Assembly: GCA_030549775.1 (NCBI GenBank)
Contig: CM060173.1
Location: 29,144,032 to 29,208,031 of the forward strand
Direction of reading: 5' to 3'
DNA: 64,000 nt
Origin: Tamarix chinensis
Taxonomy: Eukaryota; Streptophyta; Magnoliopsida; Caryophyllales; Tamaricaceae
Shown here: piece after piece, positions 1 through 14,264 of the stretch
Position numbering within the stretch: the first letter of the stretch is position 1
Layout of the letters: each line of letters begins with the position of its first letter
Notes under the pieces: model-generated
Told to the model about the DNA's origin: nothing
The model's input: only the letters and a program-made list of their open reading frames with translations
Databases searched by the model: none
Program-made: the position numbers and the translations under genes

Positions 1-817
1 AAATGACAATGATTTTTAAATGACATAAAAACTGAAAACTTATTTTTTTTCATGACATATGGGGTGGTGGTACCCTTCACTTATTTTGTGGCCCAAAATA
101 AGTATTGAAGAACCTAATTTCTGTAGTAGACATATATTAAAATATATGTGTGTGTGTGTGTGCGCGCATGCACGCCAGCATGCTCGCGTGTGTGATTCTA
201 ATTAATATCATTATATAGATAAATATGTACCTTTCTACAAGCAATGTTATATCTAAATGATGGTTTCCATTTGTGAGTTTTAACTTGGTATTTGAGCACA
301 ACATAATGTTATGTAGGTTCGTGCAAATGTTGGAGAAGTGTAGTGTAGTATGGAGGTTTGTGTGAGAACCATGAGGGTCCCATGTTAATATACACATACC
401 GTGTTTCTTTGTGAAAATTTTGATGTGTTTTGAAAAAAAGTAGAGAGTAAGGAAATAAACACGGGAGTCATGTGTTTTCTAAACATGTATCATGTTTTTG
501 CTTTATTTTTGAAACATGTTTTGGCCTATAGGATTTTTTTCTTCTATGAAAGGACACATGAAACCCTAGTCGTAGAGAGTCGTGTGTCCCAACTTCTTCT
601 TCTTCTCCATAGAATTCTCCATTCAAAGAATATTGTAGATTTGTGTACTTGATTGATTAATTAGTTTAATCATCCTATAATTATATAAAAGTACAAATAA
701 AGATCTCTCATTTTTCCTAAATTAATTATTTTGTGATTGAATTCTCAATTGTGCATAATATTGTTAATTTCAATTTAGTTTGGATCTCTTTGAATCCATG
801 TTAATTCTACAACAATT
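1..817. other. Non-coding DNA, probably ending in a decayed copia-type LTR
   Basis: No gene is visible. A short TG microsatellite lies at 147-162. The stretch from about 470 to 817 directly precedes a primer-binding-like site and a gag remnant, so it is probably the decayed 5' LTR. I could not fix its left edge or find a partner LTR. Confidence 0.3.
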
Positions 818-830
818 TGTTATTAGAGTT
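818..830 (+). other. Degenerate retrotransposon primer-binding site
   Basis: TGTTATTAGAGTT resembles the usual initiator-Met tRNA primer site TGGTATCAGAGCC with four substitutions. It lies 28 bases before the ATG of a copia-type gag remnant, which is the expected order of LTR, primer site and gag. Confidence 0.45.
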
Positions 831-858
831 ACGTTGTTGAAGAAATCTAGTTATCAGG

Positions 859-1625
859 ATGGGTACAAGATTCGATATTGAAATGTTTAATCGATCTGTC
901 AATTTTGATTTATGGAAATTCAAGATGTGAGCAATTCTAATTCAAAGTGTATTGGAAAAAACATTATCCGGTCATTCAAAAAAGATAGAGTCGATGACGG
1001 ATGGGAGATTTGAAAAAATATATTTGAATGCCCTCTCTACCATACAACTGTGATTGTATAACGAGGTATTGCAGAAAGTGGCAAAAGAACCAACAATAGT
1101 TATCTTGTGGTTGAAGCTTGAGTCATTATACATGACAACGTTAGTAGCAAATCAGCTACAGTTGAAGAGTCAACTTTATGACCTAAATTTAGGTGATGGT
1201 CAATCTATAAGAAGTCACTTGGATTAATTTGACTTTATAGTTATGGATTTGCATAATATAGATATTAAATTATATGATGAAGATTTGTCTGTTATATTGC
1301 TATATTCTTTGCCAGCAAGATTTAGGCATTTTTCATGAGACTATTTATATATGGGAAGGATGAGTTAGTCCTTGAAGATGTGAATTCTACCCTGCTACAA
1401 TGAGAGTTGATTGATAGTCGATTGACTGAAATTGATACTTTCAGAGGCTCACATAGTGAGGGATTAATAGCAAAGGGGAGGACATGTAACTCAGGATCTA
1501 TTGACAAAAAGATGTCTACATCTAAGTTGAAGAATTGATAGAAGAATGTGACATGTCATTGTCGTCGCATGAAAGGTCATATCAGGAGATACTGTCCCAA
1601 TAGGAAATTAACAGATTCTCACTAA
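859..1625 (+). pseudogene. Ty1/copia gag polyprotein remnant
   Basis: In a functional copy this would be the N-terminal Gag (UBN2-type) of a copia retrotransposon, which packages the element's RNA. The frame from the ATG at 859 reads MGTRFDIEMFNRSVNFDLWK and later DEDLSVILLYSLPARF, both typical of this Gag family. The frame is broken by several stops (after KFKM, after STIQL, after SHLD, after FRHFS). A frameshift near 1340 follows, after which YGKDELVLEDVNSTLLQ continues in another frame. A decayed CCHC zinc knuckle sits near 1554-1600 (CHCRRMKGHIRRYC), with the second Cys replaced. No protease, integrase or reverse transcriptase follows, so this is a truncated dead fragment. Confidence 0.8.
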
Positions 1626-2546
1626 TTTTATTTCATTTACATACAATTTTATTAATGAGATAGTTTATTGGTGTTTATGTATTAATTTTCATGAGATAAA
1701 ATATTACTTTTGTGCATCAAATTCAGGTTTGTGTAGGATTATTTTAGATTGGGTAAGTTAGGGTTGGGTCATTATTTGATTTTTGTTTGGGTATAGGTCA
1801 GGTGCGGGCCATTTTGGGTTATTTTTGATATAGATTACTATAGAGTTAGCTAAATTTGGATAAAATTCTTATTGTTTTGGATTATTTTTAAATTTTTTTT
1901 TATTAAGATCATATTTAATTTTTTTAGATCCAAATCGAATTTGAGGTCGGATTATTCAGATCAAATCAACGAATCAAATTAACTTTGCTAGGCCTTTTAC
2001 TTTTTAACTCAAGTAAGAAACATCCATGAGGATAAAACTTTATAAATTAGCTTCATCTTTAATATATATTGTTCATTAATTATTTATGCTATTTGTGGCA
2101 CAAAATTAATATTGGTAATTAATACTAATTAAAATTTATAAAGACAGACTATTTGATACAGTGGAATTAGTAACTAATACTAATTAAAATTCCAAATGCT
2201 TATTACAATCTATTTTGACATAAAGGTCTAGGACAAAACAAAATAAAAATAAAATTTTTGGGAGGGGGGAATCTTTCCCTCTATTTTTCCATTTATAGTG
2301 ATGATAATTTTCCTCTATTTAAGCATCTTGTTATTTATGCATTTATTTATTAATAACCGTGCTTTAAACCATCGTTAATATAATATATGGCAGAAGCGTT
2401 TGGTACATATGTTTCTGGTGCAAAAGTGAAAGGCATTTGATCCTCTCATGTTAGATATCAGCCGAAACCTTGCATACATTCTATCTATTTTTTACGCCCC
2501 GTGGAGAACAGCATTTCCCACGGACGGGAAGCTAGTGCATGACACA
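1626..2546. other. Non-coding, AT-rich intergenic DNA
   Basis: No supported gene. Short runs such as gggttgggtc suggest old transposon debris, but no ends or target duplication could be defined. Confidence 0.5.
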
Positions 2547-3066
2547 CTAGGCTGTAGGGATGGCAACGGGGCGGGGCGGGGACGGGGATCCCATCCCCAT
2601 CTCCATCCCCGAACCCGATAAGAAAAATAATCCCCGACCCGATCCCCGATATTTTTGTATCGGGGATTCCCTAACCCGATCCCCGCAGGGATCAAGTCCT
2701 CATACCCGACCTGATCTCCGATCTATTTTTAATCCCCGATTTATTCTCCGTTTATAAAATCCGAACCGAAACCCGAAACCCGACTTTATACCCGATCCCC
2801 GATCTCATCCCCGATTCTCAAACTATTTTTTTATATTATATTTTTAATTTATATTCTATAAAAAATTTATATATATATATATATAATTATATAAAAAAAT
2901 TTCTGGGCGGGTTCAGGGATGGGGACCCCAAACCCGTCCCCGAAAAAATTTCCGTTAAGAATCCCCAAACCCGAACCCGATCCCCAAATTCTCTCCTCGA
3001 ACCCGAACGAAAAATCCCCGACAGGATCCCGAATCCGTGGGGAAAATTGTCATCCCTACTAGGCTG
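2547..3066. mobile_element. Non-autonomous hAT-type transposon, 504 bp, with 8-bp target duplication
   Basis: The element occupies 2555-3058 and is bounded by a perfect 8-bp direct repeat CTAGGCTG (2547-2554 and 3059-3066), the length typical of hAT insertions. The left end TAGGGATGGCAAC and the right end (reverse complement TAGGGATGACAA) form short terminal inverted repeats. Both arms are packed with variants of CCCGATCCCCG, which makes them GC-rich against an AT-rich core with an AT run near 2865-2885. There is no transposase, so it is a MITE-like passenger. Confidence 0.85.
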
Positions 3067-4146
3067 CTAACCAGTTCGGATCATTCCGTGTTATTATAAA
3101 ATATATAGAACAGTGTCTTTTATTACGCTTCGCAACAAAGTCCGCAGTTAGGTTATTTATCACTTGGGTTATGCCACCAATTTGCCAGCTATTTGTCACT
3201 AGACATAAAAATACATAAAGGATAGCGATGATATAAAACCTTTTGCTTAAAATAAACATATAACACTACCTTTTCAGTATTGGATCAAGAAATTATGAGC
3301 CATCCTTCTAGATGCATCCATGAGATTCTTAACGAACTAAAAAAAAAATTCGTAAAACTTGACTCTTTCAACTCGACTGCAACTGTAGGACATAAATCAG
3401 AGGAATTTTTTTTTTACTTTATGTTTTTCTCTTACTGGCTGCACGTAAAAGCGGCGGTGGACTGAGAATGAGATGCATGCTATATGGTAGGTAATTCCAT
3501 AAACGTGCTTCATGTTTTTTTTTTCCCCTTTTGAGTAGGCTGCTTGACAACTTTTTATATTGTATAGTTTGAGAGACTTTAATATTGTATTGTTTTCATC
3601 ATTCACCGTCATTTCAAGCTTGATTTGTAACTAATTAAACTTTTAATTGTCTTTTCAACATGATTTGCTAATAATTTAAACTCAACCATATCAATGCATA
3701 GGCTAAAGCATATATATAAAAGAAAATATCTGGTTCTACATATATTGAAGATAAGAAATATAAAGGTGAAAATACTTTAAAATTAATTACGAGACACATA
3801 ATATGGTTTCATATATGTTTCAACATAGTACCATGCATCCAAAATATAGCATAATATGCTTCGACATATTCCAAATACAATATAGCCGAGACTCGTATAT
3901 TAGTTATGCAGTTTATAATATGTTTCAGATGTATTAACAATACATTGATAAATTGAATAATCAACGGATTGGATAATCCAGCCACAAACTAGATCGGATA
4001 TCCGCTTTGGTTGTGACAAATGTTCTTTGATCAAATTTTCAAAAATTAGATCAAAGTTTTAGATGTCATTCTTTTTGTATAATCCTAATAATGTGTATTT
4101 GTTTTTTATAGGATGGATGTTTATTACTTCCAATAAAATCTTTCTA
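3067..4146. other. Non-coding intergenic DNA
   Basis: AT-rich sequence without a supported gene, RNA or bounded repeat. Confidence 0.5.
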
Positions 4147-5275
4147 ATGACACCCCTATTTTTAGTACTAAAAACTTTTTCTTTAAAAGAATTATTTGTG
4201 GAAGTTAAAATGTTAAATCATAGGGTATTGCCATCGTATTTAACATAAGTTTAGACTCCTCTACCTTTCTTATACTAAGTGTTAATACTAAAATATTTAT
4301 TTGCTTAGGTAAACAATAACATTATCCAACAAAGATACAACAACCAAAAGAAAAGAAATATAGAAAAAGATAAAAGAGTTCAAAGGATATTCAGATTAAA
4401 AGATGTTAGAGCAAACATCAGATAGTTCTAACTCTCAAACCCAAAACCCATCCTACTCAATTGGAACCACCAAAATACTCATGTAAGGTCATGACTACCC
4501 ATTTGAATAGACAAGAGATCATAAAACGAAACCCGCCAATACAACAGTTGTAATACCTTGTTTTTCATAAACCCCAATTAAGAACATAATTGCAACTTAA
4601 GGTGTTATGGCAATCTGATCAAATAGATATTAGGTGAATAATATGTGTTGGACGTATTTATTATATGTGTTTGGGTTGGGGTGGGAAATGGATTAGGTTA
4701 ATTAATTTTTAAAATGGAAGATTAAGGTTTTGGTGTCTAGTAGTCGATCGAAGACTATGGGTCACACAACCAAGTGTTGAGGCTAAGCTAGTAGCACTAG
4801 GAGGTTTGGCCAGATAACTAGCTATCAACCGAGGCTCGTCCGAGTGTTGGGTTGTGTGATTTTTACATGTATTTTTTTTTTGATTTTGTGGTTCCTTTCA
4901 TTTTGTTCTTTTTGACCTTCTATCTACCTCCCCTCACCTTGGATCATATTGTTACTTTATCCCTTGCCTTTATCCAAAATCTTAACCATAATGACGTCAC
5001 CTCACCACTCACTCAATTTCTTACACTTTGTGATTACACTCAACCCTTCATTCAAGTTTGGAGAATCAAGCTTAGGTCAGCCACTTCACCTACCTTGCTG
5101 ATTTCGGACCCCATATGCCCCAATTTATGCCTTTTGCATTAATTCTTCATTCATTCAATCACTTGTTGCACTTTTTCTTTCTCCTTTTATATTACTCCCA
5201 TTTTTAGCACTTTAGAATTTTATTTTCAAGATTTAATTGTAGAAGATAAAATGTTAAAAATGTAGTGTTACCACC

Positions 5276-5322
5276 ACACTTAGTATAAGTCTAATATCTT
5301 CTATCACTCTTATACTAAGTGT
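5276..5322. repeat. Perfect 14-bp inverted repeat (stem-loop) near an A-end
   Basis: ACACTTAGTATAAG (5276-5289) and CTTATACTAAGTGT (5309-5322) are exact reverse complements around a 19-base loop. They lie about 90 bases inside the A-end near 5189. The other copies have a stem at the same place with different sequence. Confidence 0.8.
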
Positions 5323-5979
5323 TAAGGCTAAAATACTAATCATCTTAAATTAATAACAATAATCCTAAAAACATGACAAAGATTACATTATAGATTTACA
5401 TAGTCCTAAAAATATAAGATTGGACAATGGTTACAAAGGTTAGAAAAAAGAGATACGGAAGAGACATAAGAGTTCTAGGATATCCAGATCAAAAGATATC
5501 AGATCGAACATCGGATAGTCCTAACTCTCAACCCTAAAACAATACTAGCCAGCTAGCTACATTCACACATGATCCTACAAGGTCACAACTACCTATTGAA
5601 CAGGCAAGAGACCATGTAAAAGAACCTATTAGTACAATAGTACTGAGTAAACCACTATACGATACTAAACTTGCAAAGGTCACATAGAGTACATAAAAGG
5701 CATCATATAGGAGAAATATAGTATAAACATACATAATCATACATGCAATAATAAAATATAATAGCCATGCCAAATAGACAATTATCACCAAGGCCACATG
5801 GTCCACATACCATTTCACTTAAACCATAATATGAAACTTAATACTCAAAGCATACTAAGGGTGTTTCCCGAAGGAAATTCACAAAACCATTCTTAATCAA
5901 TTTCCATAATAATCACATTATATCTCATAAATCTCAATTAACCATGCCATTAAATTCTACAATCACACAAGTGGGTAAA

Positions 5980-6420
5980 ACAATCTGAAGACATATAAAG
6001 TATCCCAGCCATATCGGCATACCAAGGTGACAGAACACACTCTAACTAGGCCATCATATCGATTCCTATTAAGCTAATAGGATAACGTAGCCTGGAGACA
6101 TATAAATTAGTCTGGTCATATTGGCACATAAGGGTGACATGGTACATCCCAACCACTCCATCAAACCGATCCTTATAAATTGTAGGTAGACACGAAGGTA
6201 ACTATCTAACCATTAATCAAATACATTAACGATAATCATGCACATTGGTTGATTCCATTTTTGTTACTTGAGGGCATACAAGAGATAACCTGGAGACCTG
6301 TAAAGTCTATTGGTCATATTATCACACAAAGGTATCACAATACCCATCCAATCATATAACCCAAAGACATATAAAGTACATTGATCATACCAGCACACTC
6401 ATGGAAGCATAGAACCCTCA
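5980..6420. repeat. Degenerate tandem array, unit roughly 110-125 bp
   Basis: About four imperfect units carry recurring words such as agacatataaag, ggtcatatt and gcacacaaaggt. The array occupies the same relative position as the shorter-unit arrays in other copies of the family. Related words recur at 53820-53940. Confidence 0.5.
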
Positions 6421-9400
6421 ATCATAGGTCACCTAATAACTAAGTGCTAATATCCCTTATATATTTATTAGGTCACATATAAAGTAGACCAGGGACTTAT
6501 TGGGGTACTAAGGCACACTAGTGAAACCAATCCAAAATAAGGATTCCTACCTCGTCTCTAGGATAACTAATCTTAGAGAAAAAAAACATTTTAAAATATC
6601 AAGGTCTTAATCTTTAAATATTAGTACTTTATTTGGCAATCACAAAGATCATATAATACATAAAAAAAATCAATTTCCTTACTTAGCCATTTTTCCTCAT
6701 TTTCAATTATTTAAGTCAAGCCTAAGGTTAATGATCAAACCAAAGTTAGAGTAAACACTAAGTTCAATCTACTAAGGCTATCTTAGATCCAACAATTCAC
6801 TTTTAAGAGTATAAAGTCATAAATGATTAAAATGTCCTTGTGATCATAATTACCACATCATTATCCATTTTAAATGCTAATTTCATTTTATTTAATAAAT
6901 TTTCAAGAAAAGGCTAAAATATGATGATGGAAATATTTTATAATGTGCAAAAATTACGAGACATGGTAATTGATAATTTTTCCCCTACACATAATTTAGT
7001 ACATGAAACCATAACATGCATATCTAATTCAACACAAATCACATACGTCCATAATTAACACTATATAATACATGTTAGGAAAAAGTATTGGAATAAAATA
7101 AAAATGTTACACTTAAAAGACCAAAATATTCCTATGGCATACATTGATAATAATCATGCAAAAATATGCCTAAACATGTTCAACCTATTATATTATACGC
7201 ATACATCATGCATAATTTATCCAAAGCAAGAAACTCATTCCATAATACTTTTGTACCCGTAATATTATAAACAATTTAGCATGCTCCATTATACATAATT
7301 TCATGCTAGAATACTAAGAAAAATAAATACAACATAACAATACAATAATTATGACTTAACACATTAGAATCCTAATATGTTATTGTTATTGTGCAATTGT
7401 TTACATTTTAGTAAGGCATATAAGTTACCTTATTTCCAACAAACTAGCAAAAATATAAGCAATCTAAAATAAATTATTAACCTCCACTAATCCTAATTAT
7501 TTACCTAAAATAAAACCAAATAATACATATTATCAACCAACCCACTAATAACATAATAGTATTGAAATCTAACTAACTAAAAAATTACTTAACCAAAGCC
7601 ACATTGTTGGGACAAAGTAAAAGCTATGAAAGAATGCCAAACATGAGCCATTGAAATAATAAGGGTGTGCAAAGGGATGGCATTGCATGGGCAGGGGTGT
7701 GTGGGGTGACAACATAATAGGGCGGTTGGTTGTGTAGGCTAATAGTGGAGCAAGGTGGTGGGTAGTGATTTTCCATGTGGATGGCAAAGGCAAAAAACAA
7801 GGAGGTAAATGGAGAATTTGGCGTGGTTGGGGGATTTAAAAGACTGAAAGAACGAATGGGGTGAGAAGGGAGATGAATGATAGGGGTTGTGTGGAGTTGA
7901 AAGTAAGTGGTTGCAAGAATAAAGAAACTAGAAAATAGGACGAGTATTGGGTTGTGAGAATCAAAGGTTGAGAGGGGAAATGATGGAAAAAGAGGGGACT
8001 TGGTTGGGCTACAAAAGGAAAGGCAAAAAATAGGGAAAAAATGTAGAGGAGGTCAAGGTGCTGTAAGGAGATAGTGGTGCATAAGGTGGAAGGGCAAAGA
8101 AATAATAGGAGGAGGAAGAGATGGTGTGATCGGCTACAAGGGAGGTGGCTAAGCAGTTTCCTGTTGGTGGGTTATTATGAAGGGAGTTTAGGATGGTGAC
8201 TTTATATGGAATAACAGGGTACATAAAATACGATGGCTACGAAAGTGATGGTGATGGCTCAAATGAGAGGGGAGGGTGAAGGTGGTGGTTGGAAATAGGG
8301 GAATAAGAGTTGGACGATTAGTGGTTTGCATCTAACATGTTTTGAGCCTGAGCACTTGACTTAATGAAAGTGAGGAAACTAGACTAGTGTTAAGTGTGTT
8401 GCTTATTTTTTTTGGATCTAACTTGTTTTGAGCCTTAGCACTTGACATAAGAAAGGTGATGGAAATAAATTAGTGCTAATTGTAGTAGTAGCACCCTTTT
8501 TTATATAATTAACACTTCCATAAAATTAAAATTTTAAGTACTAAATCTGGGAATGTTAGATACATGTTGGGGATTCAATGATAAGATCAAAAATACAACA
8601 AGGTTAGTCATTAAGGACAACAATCCCTTTGCTAAACCATTAACATAATACATGTGTAATTATTTCATTACCCCATATAACTTTGTACTAACATATTATC
8701 ATACATATATTAAAAAGACATAAATTAGCATGTTCATACATATTATTTCATACTTGCATACTTAAGGGAAAATAATAGCATAACATGGTACATGCATGGA
8801 TTTCATAAAGCCACAAAAAAGCATAAAATCACACTTAAGCATCACAACCAAAACTAAAACATACTACCATATGATTTTCACATATTTAGTAGGAGCATTG
8901 GTTTACCACTTTAGAAGCAAATTAATCAAAATAAAAATAAGAGAGATCCTCCAAAGCTCTAGCCTCCAACACAACCTTCTTCTTCTCCTTAAACACAATA
9001 CCCCAAAATTAGAAATTAAAACACATAAAATATCAAAGAGATAACAACAACAGGAATCAAACAAGAAAATAAGTCATACCCACAGCAAGGGATGGCACAC
9101 CAAGAGGAGGAAAAACAACGGGGATGATCTTCAATTTTTCTAAAGTTTAACACCTTTATATTTAGAGAAAATATGGTATGGCTATACAAGGGATCAAGAG
9201 AACATATCAAGAAAAAGAGAAGAGAAAGGAAGGATCAATTTTCATCGAGGGAAGAACAAGGGATAAATATCTTTAAACATTTAGGTAAGACTCAAAAGGA
9301 GAGAGGATATAGCGCTTTGGACATATGGGTTGAATGAATGAAGAACAAAGAAATGTGAGGAAATAAGTAGGAAGTGGAGGTTGAAATTTTTCCAAGGAGA

Positions 9401-9911
9401 GATGAGTGGAATTTTATTTGAGGTTGCTTCATTCACACTTAAATAAAGGAGGTAATGGGAGAAGGTATAGTGTGTAAGGGAGTTGGTTGGAGGTAAGGTG
9501 GGATGACACCAAGCTAAGATTTTGATTAAAAGGGAGGAGTACAAACAACACTATAATCCAAGGTGAGGAGAGTTCAAGGGATGACCCATAAATTCAAAAA
9601 TATTTTACCATAAAAGCCAAAGAAAAATAAAAATACACAAAATAAAAAATAAATGATGCCTAATCGACCGCCCAAGCCCCAGGAACTGTCAGCCCTCTGC
9701 CATAGCCCCATTCAACTATCAACCCCCAAAACCTAATTTCTACCATATTTAACCTAGTTAATCTAATACACTTTATCTCCGTATTAGTCACACATAAGAA
9801 TAACACATTAAACATACATTATCCACCTATAGGTTAGACAATCAAGTTCACATAAAATGATATGTTGCACTTAGTTTCTCAAATAGGGTTTATAGGAAAT
9901 AGTGTATTACA

Positions 9912-12529
9912 TTCCAATTCATACTTATCTTTTTTTTTTTATCTCTATTTGCTAATTAACATCATTTGTAGATTTAATGATGCTATTTTTTAATTGTTTT
10001 TACAAGACCCTTCATTCTTATTGTATTTTACAATATTTTATCATGTAAACAAAATAGAGGATTTAAAAAAAAATTAAGTATATATTATTTCATATTATTC
10101 TACTAAGAGATATTATTTTGGACAAATTCCATTTAGATATTCTAATATTTGGCCTAATATTTTACAGCTACATCCTATTTTAAATAATCTCACTTAGGTA
10201 TTGCTAAATTTTAAGTTATTATCCCTTACCCACTATTTATATTAATAAAGTTAGATAAGGTTAAATTTAGTGTAATTAAGATGATTTTTATATTAAATAT
10301 ATATTTTTAAAATTCCTGAATTTAAAAAAAAAATCTAAATATGGAAAAAATTATATATTTTAGAATTTTGGATTTTTATTTTTAAAATTATAAAATTTAA
10401 CAAAGTAGAAAATTTTAATAAAAAAAAAGAATTTAAAACTAGATTTTTTCATAAAGACCTAAATTTTAATAATATGTTTATATTTCTTGAACTATGTTTT
10501 TTTTAAAACAAATTTTGACATTAAAAAAATAAAAATAAATATTTTTTAAATTTTGAATTCTTTTCATAAAAAAATTGAAAATATATTTTTTAAATATAAA
10601 TTACAAGAATAACAATTATAAAAATCTTACATAAAAAGGTTCTAATATTTTCAAACATTTCAGAGTTGTTTGTTTTAACTTTAGTAATTTCTTTCAAAAA
10701 AGTTCAATAATTTTTAGTCTAGAATATCAAAAATCACCTTAATTATATTAAAATGAATAATATATATATATATATAAACTAGATACGTGATAATGATATA
10801 AGTTGTGAAGGTATATTCAAAATATGGGATGCTTAAAAATGTTAGAAGTATATTTAGTTAAACATTTTAGATTTCAATAGCTACTTTTAGCCATAATTTT
10901 TCATGATTTATACTGCTTTTAGTAAGTTTATTTTTAATGTATGATAAAATAGCTAATCATAAAAACCAACTACCAATATTTATTGTGCCCCTAATTATAT
11001 CCTAAGCTAAATGTTATATTATCTTAAAAACTGCATCTTATTATTTTTATCATTAAATTTGAACCTCAAACTCAGAATTTTTCTTCAAACTCGAATGGAA
11101 AATTTGTATCCGAAATTGGCAGGGAGGAATGTCATCTTTGTTATGCTTTAGTCTCCCCCCCCCCCTCTTTTTATGTGAAAGAATAAGGTAAAAGTAAACC
11201 ACACACATACCATGAATTTGGTTTGATCTTAAGAGCAGACTACTTGACTAAACCAAAAAGCAAGTATTGCTGTTTGGACTAAAGCGTCTATGATCGATAT
11301 TAATTGCGAATACCTAAAAGTTATGGATATTTGGGCGCAACGTGTAAGCTGCACGACATTGAATGAACACATACTTACATAATCCTACAACTACTAGTAG
11401 ATTTTTCTTCTTTAAGTTAATACTGACACAATTGCTGTTTGGCAAAATGCGTTCACACATGTTCCTAGACAAGAGCATTGGCAAGTGATCCGGGGTTGCT
11501 TCAATTTGGATGAATAGGGGACAAAGTTAACTACCCACCATTGAACTGATCATAGGCTTCGTCTGATAATCGAAGGAGTATTAATTTCATCTTTGATGGG
11601 ATCCCAATAAGTCATGATATGTGTATGGGGGAATTTCTTTTTGTATTTTCTCCATAAAAGGCTATGAGAGTTAAATTTGAACATGTACCCGTTAATTATT
11701 CAGAATTATAGTCTTAATCACAATACAATACTAACACAAAATTCTAACTTCCTACAAGTTATTTTAAATAATTTTCCACCATATATCCCCGTATTTTGAT
11801 CAAATTACACTACATACTCTTTCATACTTTTATTAGACTATCAAATGTTAATATTTATAAATAAAAGACATGACTATAACAAAAAAAAAATGGCAAGGGT
11901 ATGTAGTATAATTTAATCAAAATATAGGAATTTATGGTGTAATATCTCTTTTTTTTTAATATACATCTCGATTCTCATAACCATGTATATATATTACTAT
12001 CTTTTACCTTCATAAGTCATTATGTCCTATATTAAATATTATCCAAATTAATTACTATATGTATGATATATCTAATGATACTATCTATAATCTTATCACT
12101 AATATCATAATTAATTACAACTTTTTGTTCCTCATACAGGAAATTCAAAGTCAACTTTCTCACTGAATATTCATAATTAATGAAATAGATATAAATCTAA
12201 TTATCTTCTTTTACCAAGTTACATAAATCATTACATTTTTTTTTATTGCTTTGGAATAAATACATATTTATCTCAATTCAAACTCACATTTTACCTTTTC
12301 CTTGATTGGTAAATAAATCCTATTTATATATTATTGTCTTCTACGGTCTAAATTAATTATTATTCTCATTAGTTACTATTTCTTCCTCATATCTAAAATT
12401 TAAATTAAAATATTGATTATCGTTAATAATATTTTCTAACTATATATATATAAACTTGGTTTATTAGTATATATGTTTGTTATGATTTACTATATATATG
12501 CGCCAAAATAAGGACACGTTATAGTTATA

Positions 12530-12595
<66 letters not shown>

Positions 12596-13342
12596 CGATG
12601 CCACCAAATGGTAAAGGTGTACATATAATAACAATTATACATCATTTTACTTTATTTTGAATTTAAAATATTATAATTTTCAAATGAATCATAGATTTGT
12701 GTTTTACAATTAATAAATAAAAAAATTACAAATGTGTTCGTGTGCGTGCCAATAACTTTTTAATAATATGAGTAACAAATAAGATTAATTCCTCATATAA
12801 ATATATTTGATAATATAAATTGATTGTGATAATTGTTAGTGAATTAAACTTGTGAAATGACTCTAAAAACTATTTTTGAATATGTTAATATAAAGGATGG
12901 TTTGAAAGAGTCGTTACTTCTAGTTGTTGGATGTTATGCATGAACATGTGTTGTTGTTTTTTTTTTTTTTTTTTTACTTTCTAAACATAAAATCTTAAAT
13001 GTAATTATTGGACATTACTTTCAGCGAGCTAAAGGCTCAGTAAAGCCATCACAAAAATATTTACGTTTCAAGCTTTTGTAAAATCACTTTTGTCATTCCA
13101 AACAACTTTTACAATTTTCCTTTTTTGTAAAGAGATGGTTATTTACTAAACAAATCACTGAAAAAACTACTTCCTTTATTTCTAAAAAGAGCTAGGTTCT
13201 TTTATGGATAAATTATTAAGTTAAAAAGAACATCTTTTTAGGAAAATTAAAATTCATTTTCTATTTTTCCCTTTTCTATATATTCATTATGTTATTATTT
13301 TTATTAAATGTTGTTGATAGAATATTAATTGTATATTTATTA
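9912..13342. other. Non-coding AT-rich DNA
   Basis: No supported gene. Contains an 11-base C run (11155-11165), a long AT dinucleotide tract (about 12530-12592) and a T run near 12957-12975. No bounded transposon was recognised. Confidence 0.55.
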
Positions 13343-14264
13343 CTCCCTCCTATTCAAAATAAAATCTATTTTGGAGGTTTATTTCAATATAAGTGATGTT
13401 TTATAATTTATTGATAAAATTTTACTTTGGTTTTCCTCATTTACTCTTACATTTATTAATATTATAAAAGTGAAGATTAAGAAGTAATTTAGTCATTGAT
13501 TAAAAGATGTAACATTAATTATGAATATATTTAGTACTTTTTTATTCATTAACTTGTGTGCATAATTTTAAAATATCTTTTATTTTGATGGTTTTTCTAA
13601 CATATGTCCATGGATACTTGTTGAAATTTAAATTTATCATCTTTAGTCATATAACTAATGCATGAATTATAAAAACACATGTGGATTGTTGTCATTAAAT
13701 GCCAAAAAAAAATTCAAACTTAACAAGCAATATAAATATTATACACATGCCCCTTGTAGACAAGTGTGGGAAATAATAAAAAAATATAATAAGTGTGATA
13801 ACACTTTAATTAATGTAGTTTTGAATTATAATAAGTATATATATAATTATATTATTTGATTATAACAATTACAACTATAATTTTAATTTCAAAAATCATT
13901 ATAACTATTATTATTATTATTATTATTATTATAAATATCATTATTATAATAAGTGTAATAATAAAACATCAATCCAAATTAAAATAAATATCAATTGAAA
14001 GATAAGTAAAGATTAAATAAATTTTAAATTAAAGAAGAAAACATATCAACTAAAATTTTAATTAAACATTAACCCAAAGAGGAAAAAAAATAAGTGAGAC
14101 ATACGTGAATGTTGTGCTATGAATTTTTTTTTTCCACTTAAATATTGCTAATTTATACTCCAAATAGACCTTAAAAATTATACCCAAATGCATAACAAAA
14201 TTTGTTCTTAGCAAATCACCATAAATACTCGTCAAAAAACCATTATTTTGGATCGGATGGAGTA
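13341..14264. mobile_element. Stowaway/mariner-like non-autonomous element, 920 bp, TA target
   Basis: The ends are CTCCCTCCTATTCAAAATAA at 13343 and, in reverse complement, CTCCATCCGATCCAAAATAA at 14262. They match at 17 of 20 positions and are flanked by TA on both sides (13341-13342 and 14263-14264). CTCCCTCCGT-type ends with a TA duplication are the hallmark of plant Tc1/mariner (Stowaway) elements. At 920 bp it is longer than a typical Stowaway MITE and may be a decayed internal-deletion derivative. The interior is very AT-rich, with an ATT microsatellite near 13909-13935, and no transposase. Confidence 0.75.

Larger units (their letters stand above)
4147..9911. mobile_element. Cluster of degenerate, probably nested copies of the large LTR-like family
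   Basis: Several diagnostic ends of the family that fills the right half of the window recur here. A-ends pointing right start near 4147 (ATGACACCCCTATTTTTAGT) and 5189 (TATTACTCCCATTTTTAGC). A B-end pointing right starts near 4549 (TGTAATACCTTG). An A-end pointing left ends near 8562, and a right-hand B-end closes at 9911 (GGAAATAGTGTATTACA), matching the end of the copy at 56365. Possible flanking repeats are ttcta (4142-4146) and ttcca (9912-9916). GA-rich blocks lie at 7600-8330 and 9040-9560, and a tandem array at 5980-6420. The true nesting order was not resolved. No coding sequence is supported. Confidence 0.55.

Noticed and set aside
4852..5142. 96-codon open frame in the 4-10 kb cluster
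   Set aside because: Lies in a pyrimidine-rich part of a degenerate element; no homology recognised.
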